Of a stretch of 64,000 nucleotides of DNA, positions 53,011 through 64,000 are shown in pieces. Every line of letters starts with the position of its first letter. The stretch's first letter is position 1. Source of the DNA: Rhizophagus clarus (lineage: Eukaryota > Glomeromycota > Glomeromycetes > Glomerales > Glomeraceae); contig BLAL01000252.1 in assembly GCA_015698045.1 (NCBI GenBank), positions 124,001 to 188,000 of the forward strand, given 5' to 3'. The position numbers and the translations under genes were made by a program. Under the pieces are notes generated by a model that saw only the letters and a list, made by a program, of their open reading frames with translations, did not search any database and was not told where the DNA came from.

Positions 53011-55970
53011 TCATAAAAACGTATGTTGCGCAAATAAACGTCATAAGCATATGATCACACCTTTTTTTCCCTTAGAAACTGGTTTACTTACAAGTTTTAA
53101 GGTTATTCAATAATCTGCTGACTAAAAAAAAAGTACAAATTAAAAAAACGAGAATACCGAAACATTATGACCGCGAGAATTTTTTTTTTTTTTCTTTCTT
53201 TAATCAGTAATAAACCATGTAAAACCATTTGATCGTAAGGGGTGTGAGAATTTTTTTGTTGGTAAAAAAAAATTTTTTTTCTAAATACTTTTTTTTTTAT
53301 ATAAAAATACCATTTTTTCTCTTTTCTTTTTTCAAACATTTCCCCCCCTTTTTTCATTAAAATTCGATAAATCCCTCCCCTTTTTTTTTACTTTCTCCAA
53401 ATTAACCTCATTCATTCCTTTAAAAATGAAGTATTACATACGCTAATTACTTCAATTATCAAGTAACAAAATGTCTGTTTTGTTCTTATTAAACCGTTCT
53501 ATATTTGTCAATTTGGGTTTCTCTCATATTACAATCCCAAAAATTAGATTGAAGCCTGTAATGAAACAACGCCATCATGTAATTTTTATTTGAGAGGCCA
53601 ATAAATTAAGATCATCAGTCATTAGGACTGAAAGTTCATCAAGATCATCAGGACCAAAAGCAATCCCCTTTACACGTATTATAACACTATAGAATCACGA
53701 AGTATAATTACGTTCCAAAGATACATAAAAAAAGGAGTAATTAATTTGTGGGTTTAGGAAGTTCATTATGACTCTGACAACATTGAACAAAATTAATACA
53801 ATGTCCTTTTCGGATTTTAAACATCATCTTGCCTTTAAATTCATCAAATCTGATCTCAGGCGTTACTCACATTTAATTGTCCTTCGTTATCTTTGGTTGT
53901 TTAATTGACAAAAAAAGAAATTTTTTTTTCTTTTTTTTTTTTTTTTTTATATCTACTGAACAAAAACAACCCGCCTTTATTATGATAATTCTTGCTTACA
54001 TGTAATATATATACACATTATACCACTACACTATACCACGTCAATTAAACAACGAATGTAATTTATACACATTATTACCATAGTCATATATTAATCACTT
54101 TTTTTTTTATATATATATATAAATTTTTTTTTTTTTCTTCTTTTTTTTTGTTTATATATTTTTTTTTTTTTACGGTATGCTTTTGATCAAAACTTTGAAC
54201 CATATGAATGCGTGTGGTTATTTTCTCGTAAAATATAGTATACCGTTCATTTTATATATTTCTTTTTTTTTTTTTTTTTTTTCCTTCTTCTTATATTATA
54301 TTATAACTTTTTTTTTTCCTTTTCTTATATAACACATTACAAACTGGATAGAAAAATAACAAAATAGAACCTTTTCTTTTTATTAAGAAAACAAACCGAT
54401 ATTTTGCGGGAAAAGGTACATTTTTTTTATTTATTTTTATTTTTATTTTAACATTTTTGTGATTAATCCTTAATATATTATTCATCTATCAATAGATTTA
54501 ATTTCTTTTTAAAAAGTGTAGTGGATTAACATTTAATAATTTTGGAATGGGATTGACTTTAAAAAGATAATAAAGAACTCTCTCCTATATAAAAAACAAT
54601 TCCTCAGTATAAAAACTCGAAAAAAGAGGTTTGCGTCAATACTGCGCCAAATTGATCAGTGCGAGCGTGTTTATTTTAACACGTGGTGAAAATTTTTTAA
54701 TCTGCGCACGGACCATAATATTAATATTATACTGTATATAGTTAATTCAGATTTATATCTTTTCTTTATTTTCAATCAACGGACATTAAAGTATAAAAAC
54801 TTGATCGATGTATATACTTTTATTGAAAACAATTTAAGACAGTATATAGGAATCCAATGCAAGAAATCTTTTCAACAAGGTTAATGAAATTCATATCATA
54901 ATAAAGAAAAAAGTTGAGATGATAGAACCTTGTCTGACCTTAAAAAAATTCTTGTCATTGGCGGCCTTCTTAATTATTATTTTCTTAAACACTCTATTAC
55001 ATGATGATCAGATGTCTCCTCTCTCATTTTGTTAAAAATAACAAAAACTATGAAAGTCAATTGCTGTTCGATTATTCAAAGAAAAAAGGAACGATGCTTT
55101 TAAATCTAAATTATTGTAATATTTGAAATAGTAGCATTATACCGACAACACGGAATTTTAGGCCTTACCTCTGTTGCAGAAAAAAGTACTTTAGTTACTT
55201 AATTCAAAAAAAAAAAAATTAATAAAATAAATAAAACGATTCTCTTAAATCTCATACAACAACACACACAAATCAACAATTTTTTTTAAAGGAAAAACGA
55301 GTTAATAAACAGATAACAGCGACAGCAATCAATAAAAAAAAAAAAAAGAACCTTACAACAGCAACAATAAATAACGACAACAATAAAAAATAAAGAAAAC
55401 TTAAAAAAATACCGCATATTAGCAACATCAATGACATAATTATTTTTTTTTTTGAAATCAGAAATAAAAGTTTGAATTTTTTTTTCTTTTTAAAGTAATT
55501 CGTTTCTTGATTACGAAGCTAAACTAATTTGATTAATAAAATTAATACTAACACCGAAATAAATTTCTATGATAATCGATTTTTTATTGTATGACTTTTT
55601 TTTCGGTATTGTATATAAATAGTAGTAAAAATAAATACGAAAAAAATTATTTGGTTTGATAGATGCGCTATATATAAATCGATAAAAAAAAAATATTCCA
55701 AAAAAAAAACCAATAAATTTCGGTTAATAAAAAAAAAAAACGAATGCTAAAGTAATGTAATATAATGTTCTCTGATATTATAAGGGTTATTTTTGTATAA
55801 AATAAAAATATATAATCTGGATAAATCTAGTAATAAAAAAATGCTATAAATTAAATAATTCCGTAAAAAGCAAGAGAGGGAAAATGCAAAAAAAAAAAAA
55901 AAAAAAATTATAAATGAATAAACTACTAATACATGTATCAAATGTATAACCATAAAAACTACTAAATTAA
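53011..55970. other. Spacer with poly-T tracts, no gene seen
   Basis: Many A/T homopolymers (for example 53930-53950, 54260-54285). Between 53400 and 53900 composition is more balanced, and a minus-strand 39-codon open stretch ends near 53740 (FKGKMMFKIRKGHCINF). It has no start and may be an exon relic. 55680-55740 and 55885-55910 are A runs just past the RRM gene's stop. Confidence 0.5.
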
Positions 55971-57993
55971 TTAAGGTTCCACATTTTTAGGAGGTTCCCC
56001 CCAACCACTACTATTATTACTACTTTCTTTGTCTTCAGGAGTGGCAAAATTATACGGCCCATTAGTGTTATTACTATAAGTGGTGTAGTTATTAGGATTA
56101 TTATTACCGTATTTTGGTTTTTGTGGAATGTTTTGGTTATAGCCATTAGAGTTCTTGTTATTTTGTCGGTTATAATTTTTATTTTGATTTTGTAGGCGTT
56201 GACCATTTTCTGAAAAGGAAAAGAAAATAAATAAATTGTGAATATAAAAAAAAAAAAAAACATTTTCCTTTAAAAAAACGTTAAATATTTACCAGTAGGG
56301 TTATTAGTGTTACTAGAACGAGGCTTTCCAACCTCTACTCGTAATGCACCTTGCTTATCGTTCTTTACCTCTCCGTTAAGAGCCATAGCTTTATCTAATG
56401 CAAGTTGGGATTTTAAATCAACATGGGCAAATTGTTTTGGATGTGTATACCGGATATCTGCAACCTATTATTTGTTATTAATACAATAATTTAAGTTAAA
56501 GCGACTTTTTTATTTTTTTTAAAAAATATACATATATATATATATATATATTGTATATACATACATCAATTCCTGAATTTTCGAATAATTCGTGCAATTG
56601 CTCTTTTGTCACGGAACCAGGCCATGATACGAAAATAGTACACTAATGTTGTTGAAGAAAGGTGTTAAATAATCATAAATTTTTTAAATTAAATAGTAAC
56701 TCCATTTTAGTTTCTCACCTTATTACTGTTGTTGTTGTTGTTGTTGTTGTTGTTACGGTTGTTTCTATTATTATTATTGTTTGTTCCATTCGGGTAATTA
56801 TTATTGAATCTTTTTTGACTTGTCATATATGTGGTTGGCAAAGTAGTTTGACCATGATTATTATGTTGGAAATGATAATGGTCTGTTGGATTTGCCTGAT
56901 TTACAATTTGTTCGTCAGTTACTTGTCTGGACTAGAAAAAAATAGAATAGGATATTTTTTTTTTTAAAAAAAAAAAAAATTTTATGGGAAACAAATAAAA
57001 TTTTGAAGATATTATATACGTAGACACATACAGTAAATTCTTCGGGGAAACTGGAACGAAATTTTGCACCGTTCACCAATGGTTCTTCTGCTGGTTGTGG
57101 TCGAGAAGTTGATGGTTTATTAACTATGATAAATAAAATTTCAAGATATTAATATTTTTTACAATATAACAATAAATTCCAATCTTATATTATTAACAAC
57201 AATTTATATACCTTCAACATTAGGGTTTGGGATTAAAACGGAGACAGGAGGCGGTCTATAATGAGGTGGTCTATTTGAATTTTGATTCTAAAAATAAGAA
57301 AATGAAATTATGTTTAGTATATAGAATGATGAAATGAATGACAATTCTTAGTAACGAAAAATAAGGGTTGAACTAACATCCAAAAAGTCATCAAGAACTT
57401 TCTTCAAATTTTCGGCTTTATTTTTAACATCATTATAACGACCCGATGTTGGTTGAGGATCGATCTAAAAATATAATGATTACCAAATCAAGTGGGGACA
57501 AATTAGAAACAAGAAATTTAATTTGGTGTTCATAACTTAATATTGGGAAAAAGAAAAAATTGAGCGAGAATTTTTCAAATCATTAAAGAAATAAGTAACG
57601 TACTTGTACTTGTTTTAATCTTTCATTTTCTTCTTTTAATTTATTGAGTTCTTCCTTTAACTTTTTTATTTCTTCATCCTTTTCCTATACAGGAAGAGAA
57701 TGAAATTTAGTAATTTCAATATACACGGTGAAAAAAAAATTATATGTTGATTTATATAACTCACTTTAGAAGCTGACTGAACTAATAAATTAAATTGATC
57801 TTGAAGACTCATTCCTGTAATTTGTCCTACTGTCTAAAGAAATACAAATATGCATTATTAAACACTTTATGTGAAAAAGAATTTAGAAGAGAATTTTTTT
57901 TGATCTTTTTGATTTACATACAGTTCTACTTGTTTGTCCGTTTGAAAAATGAGGTCCTTCAAAATTATTGTCAGGTGTTTGAGTTAGAGACAT
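55971..57993 (-). CDS. Asn-rich RNA-binding protein with one RRM, ten exons
   Basis: From ATG 57993, exons 57922-57993, 57765-57833, 57604-57684, 57378-57464, 57212-57287, 57032-57123, 56719-56931, 56565-56642, 56293-56464 and 55971-56209 join to 392 residues; every junction has GT-AG. Residues about 40-75 are a coiled coil (EIKKLKEELNKLKEEN). A Pro-rich middle leads to an Asn run encoded by an AAC repeat. The RRM spans exons 8-9: TIFVSWPGSVTKEQLHELF (RNP2) and KQFAHVDLKSQLALDKAM (RNP1, with Phe/His in place of some aromatic residues). The C-terminus is Asn/Tyr-rich and disordered. Such proteins bind RNA and can condense. Overlap with the NTF2/G3BP or Nrd1-like families is possible but I cannot decide. 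Confidence 0.8.
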
Positions 57994-60556
57994 TTGTGAA
58001 CTCTTTTTTTTTTTTTTTCTTAATCCCTTTTTTTTTATTATTATTATTTCTTTTTTATCAAAAAAAAAAGGTCAAAAAGTGAAAAAAAGCTTACTTTGAT
58101 ACGAAAAAAAAAAAAAACTTCTTTGAACGGGTGGTTACAGAGTAAGGGGGATTTTTTATGACGATAAGAATGTTTTAAAAATTATTTTTTTTTTTTTTTT
58201 TTTTGTAAAAATCTGAGTGGTTCTTATCAATGTTATAATGGTTTTATATGTTCTTTTTTTGATGCAAATGCAAATATCTCGGATACACGGAGGGTTTTTT
58301 ATATATAGTTGGAGCTGGAAACTTTTTTGTTTCATGCAACATGCCAATCATAAGAAGAATACTAATTATATTAAAAATATAAATATATATTTATTTATAT
58401 ATATAATATATATATACATTTATATATATATATATATAAATTTGATTTACTTTGCTTCGCATATATAAATATATATTTGTAATAGAAAAGATATTATAAC
58501 AGTTTACCCAAAAAAAAAAAATTGAAATTTTTTTTTCTCACCTTCACATTTCCTGACATTCTTGGATAATGTATCACTTTTTATTCTTAAAATGTAATTA
58601 CTATAGTGATAATATAAATTTACCTTAAACTCGTAAGTAAACTCGGGTGACGATAAGTTACATTTATAATAATAATTGATAATGACAAATATTTATCATA
58701 CCGAATTTATACATATATATATAAAAAAGTAGATGTATATGATGAAACACTATAACAATAATAATATTTACGAAAAGTAACTTGTAAAAAATTCTTTGTA
58801 AAAATAGATAACACCGCATAATAATAGTTAATCAAAAATGAGATTATTCAGGCTAAAATTCAAGTTTATTCTTCTTTAAGATTAAAAAGAAAAAATATAA
58901 AATCAGATCCTAATAAATTAACAATTAAAATAGACCCTGAACATTGCATAATCATTTAATCAGCCTTATTTACTAAAATGAAAGAAATACGGAATGTACG
59001 GACCACAATCAAACAACTTCTTTCAAACTTTTTCAAAACTTCCAATATATATATATAATTTACTAAAATAAAAATTACTTGAAATTTTTGAATATGCGGT
59101 GAGACAAAGATAATGAATTACTTATAGAATTTTGACAATTGATCCAAAATTTTATTGATTCGATCCAATTTTACTCTTTTCATTTTTTTTTATTTTCAAC
59201 GCAGGAAAAAAAAAAAGAGATAGAATTAATTGTGTTTTCCTTATATATTATTGATGATATGATGGTGTATCCTTAACATCATAGTACCCAGCCACAGACC
59301 TGAATTGGATTACAAATAACCAAATTGAAGTATTTATTTATTTTTTCTTTAAAAAAACGATTTATATAGCACAGGCGAAATTTCGCAAAACACAAAGATC
59401 GCATGATACATATCATTACATGTCCCTCTTTTTGAATTTGGATAATTTGAGGGAATAAAAAAGGTCCGCAAAACAAAAAAAAAATAATATAAAATAAATT
59501 TTTTAGTTAAACATGCGATATGATATAATGGAATGTTTTTTGTATTAAATAATAATAATAATAAATAAATATCATTTTCTTTGATAAGTTTACTTATATT
59601 TTTATAATGAAAGAAATTTTTTTGTGTAATCAGGGGATAACATTTGCCCGAATGACAAGTCATCTGACACTATCGGCATAAATCCAATAGAATATTTTTT
59701 TGGTTCAATTAAAAATTTTTTCTTTATATAAACAGAAAAAAAAAATTTCTTTTTCTTTTTTATTTTTCTTTTTTTCTTTGATCCACTTCGATTATTATTT
59801 TTTTTTTTTTTTTTTTTTTTTTTTTCTTTTACGAAAAATAAATTTATAATAAAATCTGTCGTGTCAAAGTTTGTGGCATGCATACATTTTTATCTTTTTA
59901 TAAATTTATTACATGTTAACATTAATTAGAATTCCCTTTTCTCATTGTTTATACAAATAACAAACAAAAATGCATGTTAAAATACGCAAATTATGGAGTG
60001 ACGGTCCACAGTAAAAAAAAAAATAACAAAAAATAAAATGCAATAATAAAAACATACTTGACTAAAATAATATGACAAAAGGATTCACCCGCCCTCGGAA
60101 TTTGACTAGTGAAACAAAGAAAAATTGCTTTTACTGCAAATTTCATTTGTTATAAGGAATCGAACGAAAATCCATTATTAAAAAAACCTATTTAAAGGAA
60201 AATAAGAAAAAATAGGTATTTTTATATATATCTATATGACTCATAATTCATCAATCTTCATCCAATCATTATTATTTCACCCGGCATTTTCCCGAATACA
60301 TGAATTCATCTGTGAAAGGTTTAGTTTATTATTAAATTTCTTCATTCATGCAATTTCTTTATTTCTTTCTTCTTTACTTCTTCAATTTATGATTTGTAAC
60401 GTGAAAATTAGGTAACCGAAGAAAAGATCATTCGATATTAAACTCTTCATCCTGTACACGTGCGTTCACTTAACAAGATTATTATAAAGTTTTTGGCGCA
60501 AACTTGTTAATTATCCCACAGATAAAAATTTGATCAAAAGATCAAAATATTTTGAT

Positions 60557-60599
<43 letters not shown>

Positions 60600-62053
60600 C
60601 CAATTTCTTAATGATCTAGAATTTTTTTCTCTAATTTTTGCATTATTAAACTTTTGGTGCATTCGGGGATTAAAAGAAAAATCTATCATATTACTATTTT
60701 CGTGAGGCCAATTAACTTAAACGCGAACAAGCATTAATAACATTAATAAACACGTACAAATCTTAGATTGGTTATTTAAAAGTTGCACAAACTTTGTATA
60801 AATAATTTTCTTCATAATGACTAGATATATATTAGTTATTATAATAATAACTAAGTTTTTTTTTATAAACCTATTTTTTATAATAACAATTTAAGTAAAT
60901 AAATAAATAAATAAATAAATTTGGCAATAAATTTCTCTTATGAAATTATAATAAATTTACTAATAAAAGAAATAAAGGGATTCTTTTTTAAATTTTAGTA
61001 ATTTTTAGAGTTACCCGTAACAAAAGAAAACCCGTTAAAAAAATCATTGTACCAAATTGTCAAAAGGTCCATCGAATCACAAGACATTGTCATTTGACTT
61101 TTTAAGTTGGAAAAGTTATATCAATAATAGCTAAGATCTTCCTACAATTCTGGATAATCCCCGATTCGCAGGATCTGCCTTTTCGTTTGGCAATTGATGA
61201 CCGATTGGTGAAAAAAAAAAAAAAAATAAAAAATAATAAAGTTATTATTCTTCTTAAAATATTTCTCTTTCAATATTTCCCTTGCGTATCTTCATTTTGT
61301 TCCAATTTTTGACTTATTTTAATCGGATTGTTTTTCCGCTCTTTCTAGTGTTTCAAATTTGGAAATACCGACCAAAAAATTTTTTTCTTAATCGAATGCT
61401 GTACTTCAGTACGTATATGTAAGCGACCAACACACATATCGCACGCAACTTTCACATTCTTTCATACAATTTTTCACACAACAATCCTTACGTTTTAACG
61501 TACGAACAATAGGTTACTACTATTCGAGTGGATCAGGATTTTCATCGAGTAATTTTTGGAAATAAAAGAATTAAATTCGACAATATCTTTTGGTTATTAT
61601 TAAAGAACAAATGAAACATTTCCATTTAAACCTCTCCAATTTTTTTAAATAATAATAAACAAAACGAATCTTCTATTCATTCATTAATTATTACTTATTT
61701 GGTTTCATTCAATTATCCATTTTACGAATTATCGAATTTTTTACATTCCCGATTGATGATGTAACCTTTCAATGAAGTTTATATTTGGTAATATTAAAAG
61801 AGTTCAATGAATCTTATTTTGGGTAATATGTTTCTTATTAAGCTTATTGAAACAAAATTTTGAAAAAATAAGGACCGAAAAGATTTCTTTGAATGAAGTA
61901 ACGTTATATTCTATTAAATTTCTATATTTGTAATAAAATGATGTGATTTGATACTCATTATGATTATGTTTCATTTACGTTGCAGAAAAAATATATATAT
62001 ATATTAAATGAATCTTTATTTAAATTTTCGTTAGCGTAGCACATAGTATCTTG
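57994..62053. other. 4-kb AT-rich spacer, no gene seen
   Basis: Upstream region of the RRM gene followed by long A/T runs, a TA dinucleotide tract at 58375-58440, a poly-T of about 38 near 60560-60597, and an AAAT run at 60898-60920. Frames here code only homopolymer-like peptides. 61000-61560 has more balanced composition but no gene-like frame. Confidence 0.55.
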
Positions 62054-62135
62054 GACAACATGGCCGAGTGGTTAAGGCGTCAGACTCGAAATCTGATGGG
62101 CTCTGCCCGCGCAGGTTCAAATCCTGCTGTTGTCG
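62054..62135 (+). tRNA. tRNA-Ser (anticodon CGA)
   Basis: The acceptor stem GACAACA pairs with TGTTGTC before the discriminator G at 62135. The D arm TGGCCGAGTGGTTAAGGC carries the A box. The anticodon arm CAGA-CTCGAAA-TCTG gives anticodon CGA (codon UCG). A long variable arm (TGGGCTCTGCCCGC) is the class II mark of serine tRNAs. The B box GGTTCAAATCC is intact. No intron. A T-rich tract follows about 20-35 bp downstream as a Pol III stop. Confidence 0.97.
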
Positions 62136-64000
62136 AATAAGTATGATGTATTTTATTTTATTTTATTTTTTTTTTATATATTATGCACGTATGAATTATT
62201 AAAATAATTACCGTACCGTTTCTACTTGTCTTTTCCCTAACCTCCCACGTTAAAGATCTGGGTATTGGGTATTTAGACCCGGGTAATAAATTCAATTTTA
62301 TTTATTTTATTTGCGAATATTTTATATGGTTTACTCTAAAATTGACGAAAAAAATGCAATCGTTAAATGTTTCATATCATTTTATTTTAATTATTATTAT
62401 AATAAACTATTGTAAAATTAGTATCCTTCCGGAGCGAAGCGTAAGGATATCATTATCTTCGTTATGATTTCCTCAATTCTTCCAATATCCTATTCAAAAA
62501 ATTAATCATCAAGTAGCCGTAAAACGGGAAGTTAATTCGTTTGGAAATCTACTGAACTGGCGTTTTATACCAAATTTTATTAACTGTGTTTTTTTTTTGA
62601 CATGTTCGAACAATTAACTTCCAATATTTATCGTTACAATGGTAATATTTTACTGTTTAAATTTTATTTTAATAAGCTATTTTAAAACATTCTCTATTCG
62701 CTAATTCATCTTTATTTCATCCAACCTTTTGGGTTAATACTTCGTCTTTCTATGGAAAGGCACATAAGGATGAAGAATAACTTTATTGCTCAACATAATT
62801 TTCTGGAAGCTGTTGTACAACTGTTGTTTTTCTTCTGTTAATTAATTTATAAAGTATTAGCTTTCTCTTGAACCATATAAATAAAAACTCTTTTCAATCG
62901 ATTCTTTTATGACTTCAGTTTCAAGTTGTGGTCATTTTCGCCGCGCATCCAGTTCAAGCTTTTGAGTATGACATAAGTTATTCTTCTATGTTACATCCAT
63001 TGTTACTATTAAATTTGGTGCACAGTAACAAATTCTCAATCTAGGAAAATTTTGAATCAATTTTAAATTAACTTATTTGATTTTTTTTTTTTTAGACTTG
63101 TTTTTTGCTTTTATTTCCTTTTATTTTTATTTCCTTTTACTTATGTATTTACTTCTTCCTTCCATTTTTTTTTTTATTCTTCAAAGTTTACTAATTTTTT
63201 AAAATAAAATAAATATTTGCATTTTATTTTTATTTATTTGTTCCTTCTTATTTTTTATTAACAATTATTAATAACATTATTCCCTTTTTTTTTCTTTTCT
63301 TTCATTCTTTTTATTTTATTTTTATTCTTTTTATATATTATTTTCATACATATTCTTTTTGTTTTTTGCATTTTTTTTTTTTTATTCTTTTTTTATTTTA
63401 TTTTATTTTTTTATATTTTTTTTTTTTATTCTTTTCATTCTTTTGTATTTATTATTTTATTTTGAATGTTGTTAATTTGCATCCTAAGTGAAATCATCCT
63501 AGGTGATTTCACTTATGATTAATTTATAAAATTTAATTAGCTAGAATTTATTGTAAATTTCAATATTGTATACTTATATAACTTATATAAAAAATACAAT
63601 GATTGTCTAATTTTATATAAAAAAAATAATAAAATTTATTATATTAAACTATGACTTTATTTCTTTAAATACTGTTTATTAAAAATAAAATTTTTTACAA
63701 TTATTTATTATTAATACAGTATATTAACTAGTTAGTAATAACAATAATATAAAAAAAAGAATATAAAAACAAAACAATAACTAAATAATTATAAGAATAA
63801 ATGATAGTAAAATTAAAATAATGATAAAAACAAATCAATCATAAAAATAAAAAGAAAAAAATAGTAAAATAAAAAAAAAAAATAAAGTTAATAAAAATAA
63901 AATATGAAAATAAAATTAAAAAAAAAACACTGTATTTTATTTATAAATTAAAACTTAAAAAAAAAAAAAATTAGAAACAAAAAATAAAATAAAAAATAAA
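62136..64000. other. AT-rich right end, no gene seen
   Basis: No gene-like frame. 62420-62450 is an imperfect palindrome (tatccttccggagcgaagcg...aaggata). 63065-63470 is T-rich, 63720-64000 is A-rich on the same strand, and a 31-bp palindrome lies between them. Confidence 0.55.
63485..63515. repeat. 31-bp palindrome between T-rich and A-rich tracts
   Basis: Arms TAAGTGAAATCA and TGATTTCACTTA around TCCTAGG form a perfect 12-bp inverted repeat. Size and form resemble the terminal palindrome of the large element, but no TIR partner lies in the window. Confidence 0.6.

Noticed and set aside
53740..53860. Minus-strand 39-codon open stretch (KGKMMFKIRKGHCINF)
   Set aside because: No start codon or matching exon found nearby; noted only as a possible exon relic.
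59602..59883. Lys/Phe-rich minus-strand frame
   Set aside because: Encoded by A/T homopolymers; no conserved features.

Overview
The window looks like AT-rich nuclear DNA of an arbuscular mycorrhizal fungus, most likely Rhizophagus or a close relative. The evidence is long poly-A/T tracts, short GT(A/G)-AG introns of 60-80 nt, and protein types typical of that genome: F-box/LRR, Crinkler, RING, SAM and IQ-like proteins, and coiled coils. The species call is inference.

The dominant object is a nested giant DNA element at 2494-42338 (about 39.8 kb). It has 1819-bp terminal inverted repeats (TIRs), 33-bp palindromic ends and a short target duplication (TCTTT, or TTCTTT if one shared T is counted). 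It carries Maverick/Polinton hallmarks: a retroviral-type DDE integrase (fused here to a C-terminal endonuclease-like domain), an A32/FtsK-type packaging ATPase, and a family B DNA polymerase. The polymerase has the motif set of RNA/DNA-primed viral enzymes rather than the protein-primed kind. At the opposite end lies a herpes-UL52-like primase fused to an SF3 helicase. Both replication genes read inward, and each starts inside its own TIR copy, so they share promoter and first codons. Each TIR also carries a divergent small Cys/His-rich protein gene.

The left arm (7.7-14.1 kb) holds a tyrosine-recombinase-like gene with a truncated copy, then an array of small genes: Ser-rich, F-box plus Gag-like, Gag-like, retropepsin-like and F-box/LRR. 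They share an upstream motif, and several share a 3' junction. The middle (14.6-27.7 kb) is cargo resembling host genes: two Crinkler-type proteins, a coiled-coil/zinc protein, a RING protein, an intact six-exon Uma2-type nuclease gene, a zinc-binding protein, an IQ-like protein and a SAM-domain protein. The right arm (27.8-40.6 kb) has the ATPase, integrase, a Gag-retropepsin locus, an HTH protein, a membrane-anchored coiled coil and PolB. No jelly-roll capsid gene or Ulp1-type protease was recognised. Many left-arm genes are broken by single in-frame stops, while PolB, integrase and ATPase are open. The two TIRs differ mainly at CG versus TG/CA sites, which suggests decay by cytosine methylation.

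The element sits inside an array of ~115-bp T-rich repeats (1.0-2.5 and 42.3-42.9 kb). To its right is a decayed Mutator-like element (44813-49381) whose TIRs are built of similar tandem units. The remaining sequence is ordinary host DNA: a four-exon membrane protein with a PPxY motif (51927-53010), a ten-exon Asn-rich RRM protein on the minus strand (55971-57993), and a tRNA-Ser(CGA) at 62054-62135, separated by AT-rich sequence without recognisable genes.
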